The notes: a model not told the origin generated them from the letters alone. A stretch of 49,638 bases of DNA from Candidatus Kuenenia stuttgartensis (GCA_945904015.1 CAMDPK010000034.1:1-49638), one strand, 5' to 3'; positions 1 to 8,365 are shown, counted from the stretch's first letter. Translations and numbers: made by a program.

Positions 1-52
1 GAGACCCACCAATGAAAATGCTGGTGGGTCTCGATGACTCGACCCACCCTAC
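1..52. repeat. REP-like inverted repeat cut by the window edge
   Basis: An 11-bp perfect inverted repeat (1-11 with 22-32) flanks a 10-nt spacer. The right arm continues to 52 and is itself a hairpin (GGTGGGTC pairs with GACCCACC). Read on the minus strand it starts GTAGGGTGGG. The left arm presumably extends upstream of the window. The TAG stop of the hydrolase gene (49-51) lies inside the GTAG head. Confidence 0.75.
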
Positions 53-1227
53 CGTGTGCCGGGCTTCAGCCAGTATTCGAGGAACGCAAGTTCCAACTCC
101 AACGCCTCAGCGGTCGGGATGTGCCCGCTGCGAGCTGTCATTGCGACGCGCTGCTTGTGTCCCAGCAGTTCATTCACCGCGACCAGATGATTGAGCGCAG
201 ACCAGTTGCGTGGTGGATCTTCGGTGCCGCCCGAAACCAGCACCGGACGCGGAGCCATCAGAGCGTGAAAATCGACGAGATCGTCTCCCGCGTCGATCAA
301 CTCCTTGTACAAGCCAGTGCGCGGATTCTCCGCCGACGGCACGCCCGGTTTCCGTTTCGCCGTGGGGTCGTAGCCCAGATACCACGGCTCCCAGTAATTC
401 ACGTTCGCGTTTTTCTCGTTGAAGACGATTCCCGGATCGGACCACACCGCGCAGGCGAACTTGTCGTACAGGCACGACGAGAACATCGACCACTTGCCGC
501 CGTACGACAGTCCGATGATCCCGATGCGCTGCGGATCGACTTCCGGCATCTGAGCCAGCGCGGTGTGACAATTCGCCGACGTGTAAGCCAGCAGCGTCAG
601 CGGTTGCCGACGCTGTTCGACGCCCGCCTCGACCAACAACTGCCGCGTGTCGAGGCCGATTTTCTCGACTGAACCAGGCGTGCCGATCGACAGCGTCACG
701 AACCCGCGCTTCACCAGTTGCAGTCCGTAATCGTGAGTCCCACGTCCCTTTCCTTGTGGTCCTTCGCCGATGCTCGTCAGCGGCTCGTAGAACGGCACGA
801 GCACCGCCGGAAACGATCCTTTGCCCGGTGGAATCAGCAAATACCCGTCTGCCAGTTTGCCTTCGGGCGAGATTTGCACTTGGACATGATGCTGGACGTA
901 GCCGTCCTTCTCGACCGTTTCCAGCCGCTTCATCGTCGGCCGCTCGACCAACGGCGGCCACGGGCCGAGCCGCTTGTGCCATGTCGCCAGAATTTCTTTC
1001 CGCCGCCGCGACCAATCCTCTGGCGACTTGGCCATCGAACCATCCGCGAACTTCAACGGCGATCGGTACGAACCGAATTGCCCAGCAAACTCCGCTGGCG
1101 GTTGCGTGTATTTCTCCAACCGCTGCCAGAGTGCCACTCGCGCTGGCGAGTCGTCTGCTCGAAGACTTGTCGAACAGATGAAAATCGTGGCGACGCAGAG
1201 GCAGACCGCTCTTCGATTCGCAGACAT
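49..1227 (-). CDS. Exported alpha/beta hydrolase (acetylxylan-esterase/dienelactone-hydrolase-like)
   Basis: The 392-residue protein starts with a signal peptide (MSANRRAVCLCVATIFICS, cleavage near SLRADD), so it should act outside the cytoplasm. The nucleophile elbow GLSYGG places the catalytic Ser near residue 241. The later GGTEDPP and SGHIPTAEA segments fit the acid and His of the triad. It resembles the planctomycete alpha/beta hydrolases related to acetylxylan esterases, which deacylate or de-esterify carbohydrates; the substrate cannot be read from sequence. An AGGGG ribosome site precedes the ATG. The TAG stop falls within the GTAG head of the repeat at the window edge. It lies 41 nt downstream of a DUF1501 gene on the same strand and may be co-transcribed with it. 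Confidence 0.85.
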   Translation of the reverse strand: MSANRRAVCLCVATIFICSTSLRADDSPARVALWQRLEKYTQPPAEFAGQFGSYRSPLKFADGSMAKSPEDWSRRRKEILATWHKRLGPWPPLVERPTMKRLETVEKDGYVQHHVQVQISPEGKLADGYLLIPPGKGSFPAVLVPFYEPLTSIGEGPQGKGRGTHDYGLQLVKRGFVTLSIGTPGSVEKIGLDTRQLLVEAGVEQRRQPLTLLAYTSANCHTALAQMPEVDPQRIGIIGLSYGGKWSMFSSCLYDKFACAVWSDPGIVFNEKNANVNYWEPWYLGYDPTAKRKPGVPSAENPRTGLYKELIDAGDDLVDFHALMAPRPVLVSGGTEDPPRNWSALNHLVAVNELLGHKQRVAMTARSGHIPTAEALELELAFLEYWLKPGTR

Positions 1228-1268
1228 CTCAGTCCCCTCATTTGTTCAGCGTCGGATGCACTCAAAAA

Positions 1269-2615
1269 TTATGCCAGCAACTCGCGAATCGGCGCGCAGT
1301 CATCGAGCAGGAACTGCGGGCGGCCATTGAAGTCGGGCAGCTTCACGTCGAGGTCGATGCCGAGCGTGTGATAAATCGTGGCCATGATGTTCTGAAAACT
1401 GATCGTGCCGTTGATCGAGCGTTCGGCTCGCGAATCGGTTTCGCCGATGACTTGACCCATCGTCAGTCCGCCGCCGAAGAACAGCGCGCAGCCAGCGTCA
1501 GCCCAATGCTCGCGGCCGGGGCCGACCGGAGAAATCTTCGGCGTGCGGCCGAACTCGCCGAGCACCACGACCAACACGTCGTCGGACAGTCCGCGATCTT
1601 TCAGGTCGTTGACCAGCGCGGTGATGCTCATGTCGAGCACCGGCATCAGACACTTCAATGCGAAAAAGATATCGCCTGTCGGACTGCTGTGATGATCCCA
1701 CTCAGCGGCATGCAGCGTGACGACACGGACGCCCGCCTCGACCAATCGCCGAGCCATCAGGAACGGCTTGCCGTTCCAGTCGTACATGTATTGCTTCGCC
1801 GTCTGATGCGGATATTTGCCGGCCTTGTGGCCGTAGTGAGCCAGCGTTTCCGGCGATTCGTTCGTGAGATCGAAAGCCTCGCGCACCTTCGGCGACGCGA
1901 TCATCTCCAACGCCTGAGCCTGAAACCGATCCAGTCCGCCGAATGCCTGCGGCCGATCCAACTCGCGTTGCAGATTGTCGAACGCGGCGAGCAACGCCTT
2001 GCGGTTCTCCAGCACTTCGAGATTCTTGACGGGTGTGAGGTCTTTGAGCGATTCCTCAAACGGGCGAAACGGAGCGTGGGCCGCTCCGACGTAATGCGGC
2101 TTCTCGTAATCGAACAGGTCGCCGGAATGTTGCTTGAGGCTGACGTAGGTCGGCAGCGAATGCTTGGTCGGCGATAACTTACTGACGACCGATCCAAACG
2201 CCGGCCGTTTGCCGGAGGAGCGCGGCAGCCCGGTGTAAACCTCACTGAGATAGTGATCGTTCTCGACCGAGCGAATACCGCGTACCAACGTGGCCCGGTC
2301 CAACATCGCGGCCTGCAACGGCATGTGCTCGCAGATTTGCACGCCCGACAGCTTCGTCGCGATCGGCGAGAACGGTCCGCGATATTCCACCGGAGCCTGC
2401 GGCTTCAAATCCCACATGTCGAGATGTGACGGCCCGCCATCCAACACGACATAAATCACCGACTTCGGCCGCCGAGTCTCCATCTCCGCATTCGCTTCGC
2501 ACCGCAACAAATCGGCCAGAGTCACACCACCGAGACCCAGTGCCCCAACGCGCAGAACCTCGCGCCGACTCAGCACGCTTCGAGACTGCAGTTGCTGGTT
2601 GGAAATGGTGAGCAC
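1269..2615 (-). CDS. DUF1501 protein with Tat-type signal
   Basis: This is a DUF1501 (alkaline-phosphatase/sulfatase-like fold) protein of about 448 residues. A twin-arginine signal (SRREVLRVGALGLGG) is followed by the family hallmark GGPSHLDMWDLKP and, near the C-terminus, LGEFGRTP and GREHWADAG. I chose the GTG at 2615 because GGAG sits 7 nt upstream and the protein then begins MLTISNQQ, close to the Tat motif; an ATG at 2702 would add 29 unconserved residues. Such proteins are often encoded beside DUF1549/1553 cytochrome-like proteins, but here no partner is adjacent. The molecular function of DUF1501 is unknown. Confidence 0.88.
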   Translation of the reverse strand: MLTISNQQLQSRSVLSRREVLRVGALGLGGVTLADLLRCEANAEMETRRPKSVIYVVLDGGPSHLDMWDLKPQAPVEYRGPFSPIATKLSGVQICEHMPLQAAMLDRATLVRGIRSVENDHYLSEVYTGLPRSSGKRPAFGSVVSKLSPTKHSLPTYVSLKQHSGDLFDYEKPHYVGAAHAPFRPFEESLKDLTPVKNLEVLENRKALLAAFDNLQRELDRPQAFGGLDRFQAQALEMIASPKVREAFDLTNESPETLAHYGHKAGKYPHQTAKQYMYDWNGKPFLMARRLVEAGVRVVTLHAAEWDHHSSPTGDIFFALKCLMPVLDMSITALVNDLKDRGLSDDVLVVVLGEFGRTPKISPVGPGREHWADAGCALFFGGGLTMGQVIGETDSRAERSINGTISFQNIMATIYHTLGIDLDVKLPDFNGRPQFLLDDCAPIRELLA

Positions 2616-2760
2616 AAGCAATCTCCGCAACAGCCATTTAACACCCACTTCGGGGACCAGCATGATATCGTGATCGGTATTCTTGAGAGAGCGAAAACTC
2701 ACAAACTCGACCAGCCCGTCGCGAAACGGCGGTCACAACCGGCAGCGCCGAGTCAATCCG

Positions 2761-3489
2761 ATGACCAGTCCTTCCGAACAACCTGGCTTCGCCACCACAC
2801 AATGGAGCCTCGTGCTGCGAGCCGCTCAACCAGACGACTCGACCGCGCGAGCCGCGTTGGAAACGCTGTGCCAGCGGTATTGGTTTCCGTTGTACGCCTT
2901 CGCGCGGCGACGAGTCTCTGGCATCCCGCAAGCTCAAGACCTGACGCAAGATTTCTTTCTGCGGCTGCTGGAAAAGAACTCACTGGCCGCCGCGTCGCCG
3001 GAACGCGGTCGGTTTCGGAGTTTCTTACTGACGTCGCTGAAAAACTTTCTGAGCAACGAATGGGACCGCGCGACCGCTCAGAAACGCGGCGGCGGTCGCG
3101 AACGGTTGTCGCTCGATTGGGAAACCGGTGAGTCGCGGTTGTCGTTCGAGCCAACTCATACCGACACACCCGAACGCGAGTTTGAACGCCAATGGGCGCT
3201 GACCTTATTGGACGTTGTCGTGCATCGCTTGCAGGACGAGTTCACGACGGCCGACAAGTCGCGGCAGTTTGAGTTGCTCAAAGAGACGCTGACTGGCAGC
3301 CGAGCCGTCCTCGATTACGCGGCCATCGCTGCGGAGTTGCAGATGTCCGAGGATGCCGCGCGGCAAGCGGCGCATCGGCTACGAAAGCGGTATCGCGAAC
3401 TGCTGCGTGAGGAGGTTGCGGCCACCGTCGAAAGCGACAACGAAGTCGAGGACGAGATCGGCCGACTGCTCGAGGCGCTAGGGACGTAA
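2761..3489 (+). CDS. ECF-type RNA polymerase sigma factor
   Basis: The 242-residue protein has sigma region 2 (RYWFPLYAFARR...QAQDLTQDFFLRLLEK) and a region 4 helix-turn-helix (YAAIAAELQMSEDAARQAAHRLRKRYRELL). It opens with the ATTQWSLV motif typical of planctomycete ECF factors encoded next to Ser/Thr kinases. I chose the ATG at 2761 because the conserved N-terminus begins there; an ATG at 2683 would add 26 unrelated residues. The kinase gene follows 150 nt downstream, with a palindromic element between them. No classical anti-sigma factor is present, so activity is probably set by the kinase (inference from context). Confidence 0.9.
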   Translation: MTSPSEQPGFATTQWSLVLRAAQPDDSTARAALETLCQRYWFPLYAFARRRVSGIPQAQDLTQDFFLRLLEKNSLAAASPERGRFRSFLLTSLKNFLSNEWDRATAQKRGGGRERLSLDWETGESRLSFEPTHTDTPEREFERQWALTLLDVVVHRLQDEFTTADKSRQFELLKETLTGSRAVLDYAAIAAELQMSEDAARQAAHRLRKRYRELLREEVAATVESDNEVEDEIGRLLEALGT

Positions 3490-3570
3490 CCGAAATCTCA
3501 AATCTCAAATTTGAAATCTCAAGAATTCCGTGTCACAACGATTCGCGATTGCTTTAGAGACGGACAGAAT

Positions 3571-3628
3571 CGTGGGGCAGGTTTTCAACCTGCCCTGGCC
3601 CATGGGCAGGTTGAAAACCTGCCCCACG
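3571..3628. repeat. REP-pair element between sigma factor and kinase genes
   Basis: Perfect 25-bp arms (3571-3595 and 3604-3628) surround an 8-nt spacer. Each arm starts GTGGGG after a C and contains an inner hairpin (GGCAGGTT with AACCTGCC). It belongs to the same 23-nt arm family as the elements at 18287, 35917 and 39570. It ends 12 nt before the kinase start codon, so it could affect kinase translation. Confidence 0.88.
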
Positions 3629-3639
3629 AAAGACACGCC

Positions 3640-5631
3640 ATGAGCGAATCACGACGCTGCCCGCAATGTGATGCTGAGATCCCGGTCAATTCACCGGCCG
3701 GTTTGTGTCCGCGATGCTTGCTCAAGGCGAGTGCCGACAGTCAATCGGCCGGCGCAGCCGAGCCGGGACCGACGAACATCTCTCCGCCGGCTTCGGGTTT
3801 CGTGCCGCCGACGGTCGAGGAACTCGCTCCGCTGTTTCCGCAGTTGGAGATTCTGGAATTGCTCGGCAAGGGAGGTATGGGCGCGGTCTATAAAGCTCGG
3901 CAGCCAGGATTGGATCGGTTGGTGGCCGTCAAGATTCTGCCGCCGGAGATCAGCCACGATCCAGCGTTTGCCGAACGGTTTCAGCGAGAAGCTCGCGCGC
4001 TGGCGCGGCTGAGTCATCCGCACATCGTCGCCGTGTACGACTTCGGGCAGACTCTGGACGTAGGATGGCCGCCCTCGGCCGTCTCGAACAACGATGCCAA
4101 AGCGGACGGCCGAGGGCGGCCATCCTACTACATCGTGATGGAGTTCGTGGACGGTGCGAACTTGCGGCAGGCCATGCGGACGGGAACGCTGACGTCGGCG
4201 GAGGCGTTGGCGATCGTTCCGCAAATCTGCGAGGCGTTGCAGTTCGCTCACGACGAAGGGATCGTGCATCGGGACATCAAGCCGGAAAACATCCTCATCG
4301 ACAAACGCGGCCGAGTGAAAATCGCCGACTTCGGACTCGCAAAGCTCATGGCGAACGGGGGACGTGAGTCCCCTGGTGCATCGCTGACCGCGACGCATCA
4401 GGTGATGGGGACGCTGCGGTACATGGCTCCCGAACAGATGCAGGGTTCGCGCGAAGTCGATCACCGTGCTGACATTTATTCGCTGGGAGTCGTCTTCTAC
4501 GAACTGCTCACCGGTGAGTTGCCGATGGGCAAGTTCGCTCCGCCTTCCAAGCGAGTCCAAGTCGATGTGCGGCTGGATGAGGTCGTGCTGCGAGCGCTCG
4601 AACAAGACCCGGAGCAGCGTTACCAGCACGCCAGCGAGGTGAAGATCGACGTGGAGAATGTGACCAACAACCCGGCGTCGGCACCAGCGGCCATTCCCAG
4701 CAATCCAGTCGCCGAAAAAGAATTCTCGCTGGTGATGAACGTCTTGGTCATCATGGGAGTCGCCGCATCGATGTTTGCGGGGGCCAGTTTGATCTCTTCG
4801 CTCGCGACGACGGTTCCCTTCGCAGACAAGAGCGGCGACATCCTGCATTGGAGCCTGATGCTCGGATTCGCCATCTGCTCGCTGGTGCTGCTGATCCTGG
4901 CTTATCGGCGCGAACGGCATTCGTTCGCGACTCTCGGCGCGATCAACGCGGCCCTCGCGGCTTTTTCGAGCAATCACGTTGGTGGCTTTGCTGCTGCACT
5001 CATCGCCGCGTGGTGCTGGCTGGTGCTGCGCAAGCCAGACGTTGCCTCGCTCTTCCGCGACGGCAACGCACTGTCGCCCGCTGATACTTCGGCGACCCGC
5101 CAATCTGCGACCGTGGAGAAAACGGAGACTGGTCAAGATTTGTTGCCCGGACCACACCTCGTGCAAGGCCCGGCCGACTGCCTGCTCTTGGCTGCCGGAA
5201 TCGCCATCGCGACTGCCTGTGGAGTGGCCGTGTGGCTGATTGCAATACCCGCGTATTCATCAAACCAATTCACCAATTCGATGATCCGAGGGAATCTGGC
5301 CGGCATGTCGGTCGGTCTCGCGATTTATTCGGTGTTGATCGGCGTCGCGGGCCTGATGCTGCGCCGACTACGTGTACGCCTCTTCGTGCTGCTGGTCGAT
5401 GTCATCGTGGGTTTGTTCTTTCCGGCGGTCATCGCTCTGAACGTGGTCATGGAACTTCGCAATATTCCCGTGTGGCCCGTCGTCATTCCCCTTTGGCTCG
5501 GAGTGCCGGCCGCGCAGTGGGTCGTCGTCACGCTGTTTCGAGACGATGTTCGCCGTGCGTTCGTCGCGGCCGCCGAGCAGAGGACCGGGCGGGTGGCCGG
5601 GGTCGAGTCTGCGGGACAAAAGGTTGAGTAG
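3640..5631 (+). CDS. Zinc-ribbon Ser/Thr protein kinase with C-terminal membrane segments
   Basis: This 663-residue PASTA-less Hanks-type kinase has a zinc ribbon at the N-terminus (CPQC...CPRC, residues 7-26). The P-loop GKGGMG is at 76-81, the ATP lysine at 98, HRDIKPEN at 210-217, DFG at 230-232 and APE at 263-265, so all catalytic motifs are intact. Several hydrophobic segments follow from about residue 345, so the kinase domain should face the cytoplasm from the membrane. The start at 3640 is chosen because the zinc ribbon begins there. Residues 141-163, just before the hinge strand, are encoded entirely by a palindromic element. A second short hairpin encodes GGRESPG in the activation segment. 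It lies downstream of an ECF sigma gene and probably works with it. Confidence 0.93.
   Translation: MSESRRCPQCDAEIPVNSPAGLCPRCLLKASADSQSAGAAEPGPTNISPPASGFVPPTVEELAPLFPQLEILELLGKGGMGAVYKARQPGLDRLVAVKILPPEISHDPAFAERFQREARALARLSHPHIVAVYDFGQTLDVGWPPSAVSNNDAKADGRGRPSYYIVMEFVDGANLRQAMRTGTLTSAEALAIVPQICEALQFAHDEGIVHRDIKPENILIDKRGRVKIADFGLAKLMANGGRESPGASLTATHQVMGTLRYMAPEQMQGSREVDHRADIYSLGVVFYELLTGELPMGKFAPPSKRVQVDVRLDEVVLRALEQDPEQRYQHASEVKIDVENVTNNPASAPAAIPSNPVAEKEFSLVMNVLVIMGVAASMFAGASLISSLATTVPFADKSGDILHWSLMLGFAICSLVLLILAYRRERHSFATLGAINAALAAFSSNHVGGFAAALIAAWCWLVLRKPDVASLFRDGNALSPADTSATRQSATVEKTETGQDLLPGPHLVQGPADCLLLAAGIAIATACGVAVWLIAIPAYSSNQFTNSMIRGNLAGMSVGLAIYSVLIGVAGLMLRRLRVRLFVLLVDVIVGLFFPAVIALNVVMELRNIPVWPVVIPLWLGVPAAQWVVVTLFRDDVRRAFVAAAEQRTGRVAGVESAGQKVE
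4060..4128. repeat. In-frame REP-pair element inside the kinase gene
   Basis: Perfect 24-bp arms (4060-4083 and 4105-4128) flank a 21-nt spacer. The arms begin GTAGG and contain an inner hairpin (GGCCG with CGGCC). The whole element is 69 nt, 23 codons, and starts exactly at codon 141 of the kinase, so GTAG is read as GTA-G and not as a TAG stop. Confidence 0.88.
4358..4373. repeat. Short hairpin insert in kinase activation segment
   Basis: A 6-bp stem (GGGGAC with GTCCCC) with a 4-nt loop encodes part of the NGGRESPGAS stretch between DFG and APE, where related kinases usually carry a different, ungapped sequence. It is probably a degenerate short repeat; the evidence is modest. Confidence 0.4.
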
Positions 5632-5775
5632 TGTAGACCGCGTCGGCGAGTGCGACGAATTGATGCCAACAAAGTAGAATGAGCCGAGTCGGCGAGACCT
5701 GCTTTGGCAAGATTCCCGCGACGACAAGGGGGTGCGGAACAAGGCACACGACCCGAACGCAATGGAGCAACTAAG

Positions 5776-5976
5776 ATGAAAACGAAACCACCAGTCAAAC
5801 TCAAAGACGGTGCCCAATGCCAAGTCATCGGCGGCACACATGCAGGCAAGTCCGGCATCGTCCGAGATATCAAGACCGGGAAGACCGGTCATGTCTCCAT
5901 CACCGTCGTGCAGTCCAATGGAGTGAGATTCAAAACCCTTGCCAAGAATGTCGTGGTGCAAACGGAAACTGCCTGA
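5776..5976 (+). CDS. Small KOW-motif protein
   Basis: The 66-residue protein has a KOW-like core: KLKDGAQCQVIGGTHAGKSG followed by IVRDIKTGKTGHVSITV, with the characteristic glycine turn after the first strands. KOW modules occur in NusG and ribosomal proteins L24/S4e and bind RNA or protein. A free-standing KOW this short is of unknown role. The ATG at 5776 has GGAG 8 nt upstream and starts the conserved part; an upstream ATG at 5704 lacks support. It leads a run of small plus-strand genes after the kinase. Confidence 0.7.
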   Translation: MKTKPPVKLKDGAQCQVIGGTHAGKSGIVRDIKTGKTGHVSITVVQSNGVRFKTLAKNVVVQTETA

Positions 5977-6034
5977 CCATGCGCGGCCGCTTCTGAGCTT
6001 GGTCGCTAGGCGGCACGATTTTGGAGAACCGAAA

Positions 6035-6265
6035 ATGTCAGAGAGCAATCAAGACTGCATCGAGTGCGGCGCCGCGACTCACCCGATTCTAGTGGTCGAG
6101 CAGGACCATCAACACCACGACACCCTGAAATACACCGCGATCGACGCGCAGCCAAGTTGGTTCCTCGGCCGCTACAAGGTCGAGGGCCACCTGGCCGCCG
6201 AGTTATGCGAGTCGTGTGGCCGCGTGACGTTCCGGGCCGTCCCGCAGGAACAACGCGGGAGTTAG
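6035..6265 (+). CDS. Small zinc-ribbon protein, function unknown
   Basis: The 76-residue protein carries two CxxC knuckles, CIEC near the start and CESC near the end, about 45 residues apart, which suits a zinc ribbon. It contains a WFLGRY segment between them. GGAG precedes the ATG at 6035. I do not recognise a named family; it resembles small zinc-binding proteins that follow signalling genes in planctomycetes only in general layout. Confidence 0.65.
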   Translation: MSESNQDCIECGAATHPILVVEQDHQHHDTLKYTAIDAQPSWFLGRYKVEGHLAAELCESCGRVTFRAVPQEQRGS

Positions 6266-6302
6266 CGCGGTTGCGCCTCAGACCAACGTCGCCGTCACCG
6301 CT

Positions 6303-6360
6303 CCGCGTGACGAGCCGAACGCTCCATCGACGCGGTTTGGCAACTCGGCTCATCACGCGA
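6303..6360. repeat. Degenerate REP-like inverted repeat
   Basis: Arms of about 16 nt (6303-6318 and 6345-6360) pair with two mismatches. The left side includes GTCACCGCTCCGCGTGACGA (from 6293), matching the arms of the intact element at 41991-42108. It is therefore a decayed member of the same family in the gap before the DUF1579 gene. Confidence 0.6.
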
Positions 6361-6407
6361 AGGACTCCGCAACATCCGAAACTCCATCCAGCAAGGGAAA
6401 GCTCATC

Positions 6408-6872
6408 ATGCCAAAAGATCTGCTGAAGTCGCTGGAGGGTTCTTGGGAGGGCACCTGCCGGACTTGGTTTGAACCCGGCAAGCTGGCAGACGAGTCCCCG
6501 GTCAAAGGCCAGATTCTCCCGCTGCTCGGCGGACAGTTCTTGCGGCACGAGTACGAAGGGACGATGCAGGGGAAGCCTCGGCACGGGGACGAGACCATCG
6601 CCTTCAACTCCGTAACGAAGCGGTTTCAAACGTCGTGGGTGGACGATTTTCACATGAACTACGCGATTATGTTTGCCGAAGGCGAAGCGACCGAACGCGG
6701 ATTCGTGGTGCAGGGGAATTATGACGTCGCACCGAACACGCCGCCGTGGGGTTGGAAAACCGTGTTTGAAGTCATCGACGAGAATCATCTCACGATCATC
6801 GCCTACAACATCGCACCCGACGGACAGGAAGCGAAGGCCGTCGAGACAAAGTACAGCCGCACGAATTTTTGA
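6408..6872 (+). CDS. DUF1579-like protein
   Basis: The 154-residue cytoplasmic protein opens with a GSWEGTCRTWFEPG segment and then LPLLGGQFLRHEYEGTMQGKP, the pattern of DUF1579 proteins, which are small lipocalin-like beta barrels often annotated only as hypothetical. No signal peptide or membrane segment is visible. The ATG at 6408 has GGGAAA a few bases upstream. The ligand and role are unknown. Confidence 0.75.
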   Translation: MPKDLLKSLEGSWEGTCRTWFEPGKLADESPVKGQILPLLGGQFLRHEYEGTMQGKPRHGDETIAFNSVTKRFQTSWVDDFHMNYAIMFAEGEATERGFVVQGNYDVAPNTPPWGWKTVFEVIDENHLTIIAYNIAPDGQEAKAVETKYSRTNF

Positions 6873-6947
6873 CCTGGAACCGAGTCCCGATGGGCCGACT
6901 CGCTGATGGCGTCAACTCTCTGCTCGGCGGCTCACTCAGGAGGAATC

Positions 6948-7415
6948 ATGGAAACGACAACAATTATTGGCTGGGTGGTGTTGGGCATTCTCGGCGTCAC
7001 GCTTGTGGCCGCGTTGGTGTCCAAAGCTGTCCTGTCCTTCATGAAGGGGCCGCTCGAAGCGCGCATTGCCGCCCACTACGGCCAGTCCGAAATCCTCATG
7101 CAGGATCTGCAGGCCAACAGTTTCGGGCGTGAGTCCGCGGGCGTCTGGCAGTGCCGAGGCAACGGCGGTCTGGTGCTCACGGCGAAGCACTTGCACTTCT
7201 TTCAGTTCCTGCCCAAGCGGGATTTCCGCGTGTCGCTCGACGCGATCACAGAACTCACTCTGACCAAAAGCCATCTCGGCAAGGCCACGATCTACGAAAT
7301 GTTGAAAGTCCACTTCTCCGCGGACGGTCAGAGAGACTCGGTCGCCTGGTATCTGACCGATCCCCAGGCGTGGAAGGACAGAATTGAAGCGGCCCAGCCG
7401 GGTGGCTCACTTTGA
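6948..7415 (+). CDS. Membrane-anchored PH-like protein, function unknown
   Basis: A single transmembrane helix (TTIIGWVVLGILGVTLVAAL, residues 3-22) is followed by a soluble domain of about 125 residues. The stretch GGLVLTAKHLHFFQFLPKRD then VSLDAITELTLTKSH looks like the first strands of a bacterial PH or GRAM-like domain. The ATG at 6948 is set by an excellent AGGAGG ribosome site. The stop TGA (7413-7415) is the first triplet of an inverted repeat. The domain call is inference from strand pattern. Confidence 0.7.
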   Translation: METTTIIGWVVLGILGVTLVAALVSKAVLSFMKGPLEARIAAHYGQSEILMQDLQANSFGRESAGVWQCRGNGGLVLTAKHLHFFQFLPKRDFRVSLDAITELTLTKSHLGKATIYEMLKVHFSADGQRDSVAWYLTDPQAWKDRIEAAQPGGSL

Positions 7416-7492
7416 TCAGCCGGAACGCGCTAGCGTCCGGTTCGGGAACGAGAACAACGACAAACCGGACGCTAGCGCGGTCCGGCTCATCA
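7413..7492. repeat. REP-like inverted repeat after the PH-like gene
   Basis: 30-bp arms (7413-7442 and 7463-7492) pair with two mismatches around a 20-nt spacer. Both arms contain CCGGA...TCCGG inner complementarity and a GCTAGCG core. The stop codon of the upstream gene is the first triplet of the left arm. Without a T-run it is not a typical terminator but may still stabilise mRNA ends. Confidence 0.8.
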
Positions 7493-7598
7493 CCAGGACT
7501 CAACGTCTCGAAATCCCCGCGAGCCAAGTCAATAATGTCGCCGTCGTCACGAATGCTACCGAAGCGGTTTTGGTCCAACACTTGGGGGGCAGACAATC

Positions 7599-7865
7599 AT
7601 GTCGGAATTTCTGCAGAAGTTTTCAGGCGGCGAACTCTTGGCCGTGTCGTTCTGGGTGATTATGGGCGTCACCTGGCTCACATGGATCGTGGCTGAACAG
7701 TGGCGGCGGGGTCGCAAAGTCGAACTCGAGATCATGCTGAAACAAGAAATGCTGCAACGCGGCATGTCCGCCGACGACATCGTGAAGGTGCTGCAAGCCT
7801 CATCGGGACGCTCGAAACCGACTGATCTCAACCCACCACCGCCGACATCGACCGTATCCCCATGA
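7599..7865 (+). CDS. Small single-pass membrane protein, function unknown
   Basis: The 88-residue protein has one membrane helix (LLAVSFWVIMGVTWLTWIVA, about residues 13-32). A charged amphipathic segment follows with KQEMLQRGMSADDIVKVLQA, which recurs in small planctomycete membrane proteins as far as I recall. The C-terminus is proline-rich. Its TGA overlaps the ATG of the next gene (ATGA), so the two are probably translationally coupled. Confidence 0.7.
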   Translation: MSEFLQKFSGGELLAVSFWVIMGVTWLTWIVAEQWRRGRKVELEIMLKQEMLQRGMSADDIVKVLQASSGRSKPTDLNPPPPTSTVSP

Positions 7866-8365
7866 GCGATCGCATGACACTCGGCATCAAGTGCGACGAT
7901 GTCCTGAAGGACAACGGCTATTGGTACGCCATCAAGGCGCGCAAGAAGAAAATTGCTCTCGTCCGCATCGAAGTCACGAATCCGCAGACAGCGGACGTTT
8001 ATGTCCGGTTGGGCTCGACGAAGTTGACCGCTGCCGGAAAGACATTCACCGCCGAGAGTCCGGCGGTCATCTTGCGAAAGCTCTCCGAATTCACTTGGGA
8101 CTTCTTCTTCTATTCCTTGTTCGACCTTCATCCGGTCACGGCGGCCATCGACGTAGGCTTCTGGCTGACCGGTCCGCTCTACAATCGCCGTCTCCGACGG
8201 CAACTGGCCCTCCTAACGGATGGCGACATGACGCTGCGGCCGGGCGAGTCGAAGACGGCGGTTGTGGCCTTCCGAGGCGTTCCCAAAGAATTGGAGCGGC
8301 TGACGATCGTGTTTCGCCGGGGTGAAACAGAAGAGGAATTGCAGTGGACCTTCGGTTCCGCGTAG
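7862..8365 (+). CDS. Conserved-looking protein of unknown function
   Basis: The 167-residue protein has an N-terminal half rich in beta strands and a moderately hydrophobic middle (FFFYSLFDLHPVTAAIDVGF) that may contact the membrane. It then has a GESKTAVVAFRGVPKEL segment that resembles an immunoglobulin-like strand pattern. I do not recognise the family. Translation is likely coupled to the upstream small membrane protein through the ATGA overlap, suggesting the two act together. It converges on the DUF4838 gene with a 64-nt gap. Confidence 0.65.
   Translation: MSDRMTLGIKCDDVLKDNGYWYAIKARKKKIALVRIEVTNPQTADVYVRLGSTKLTAAGKTFTAESPAVILRKLSEFTWDFFFYSLFDLHPVTAAIDVGFWLTGPLYNRRLRRQLALLTDGDMTLRPGESKTAVVAFRGVPKELERLTIVFRRGETEEELQWTFGSA

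Noticed and set aside
3571..3628. Classical Rho-independent terminators for the long hairpins
   Set aside because: The hairpins lack T-runs, have arms repeated at other loci and occur inside genes, so a repeat family explains them better, though some may still slow transcription.
3691..5166. Long minus-strand open frame (491 codons) opposite the kinase gene
   Set aside because: It is an antisense shadow of a clear kinase; its translation is rich in Arg/His/Gln, has no recognisable motif and runs through the palindromic insert.
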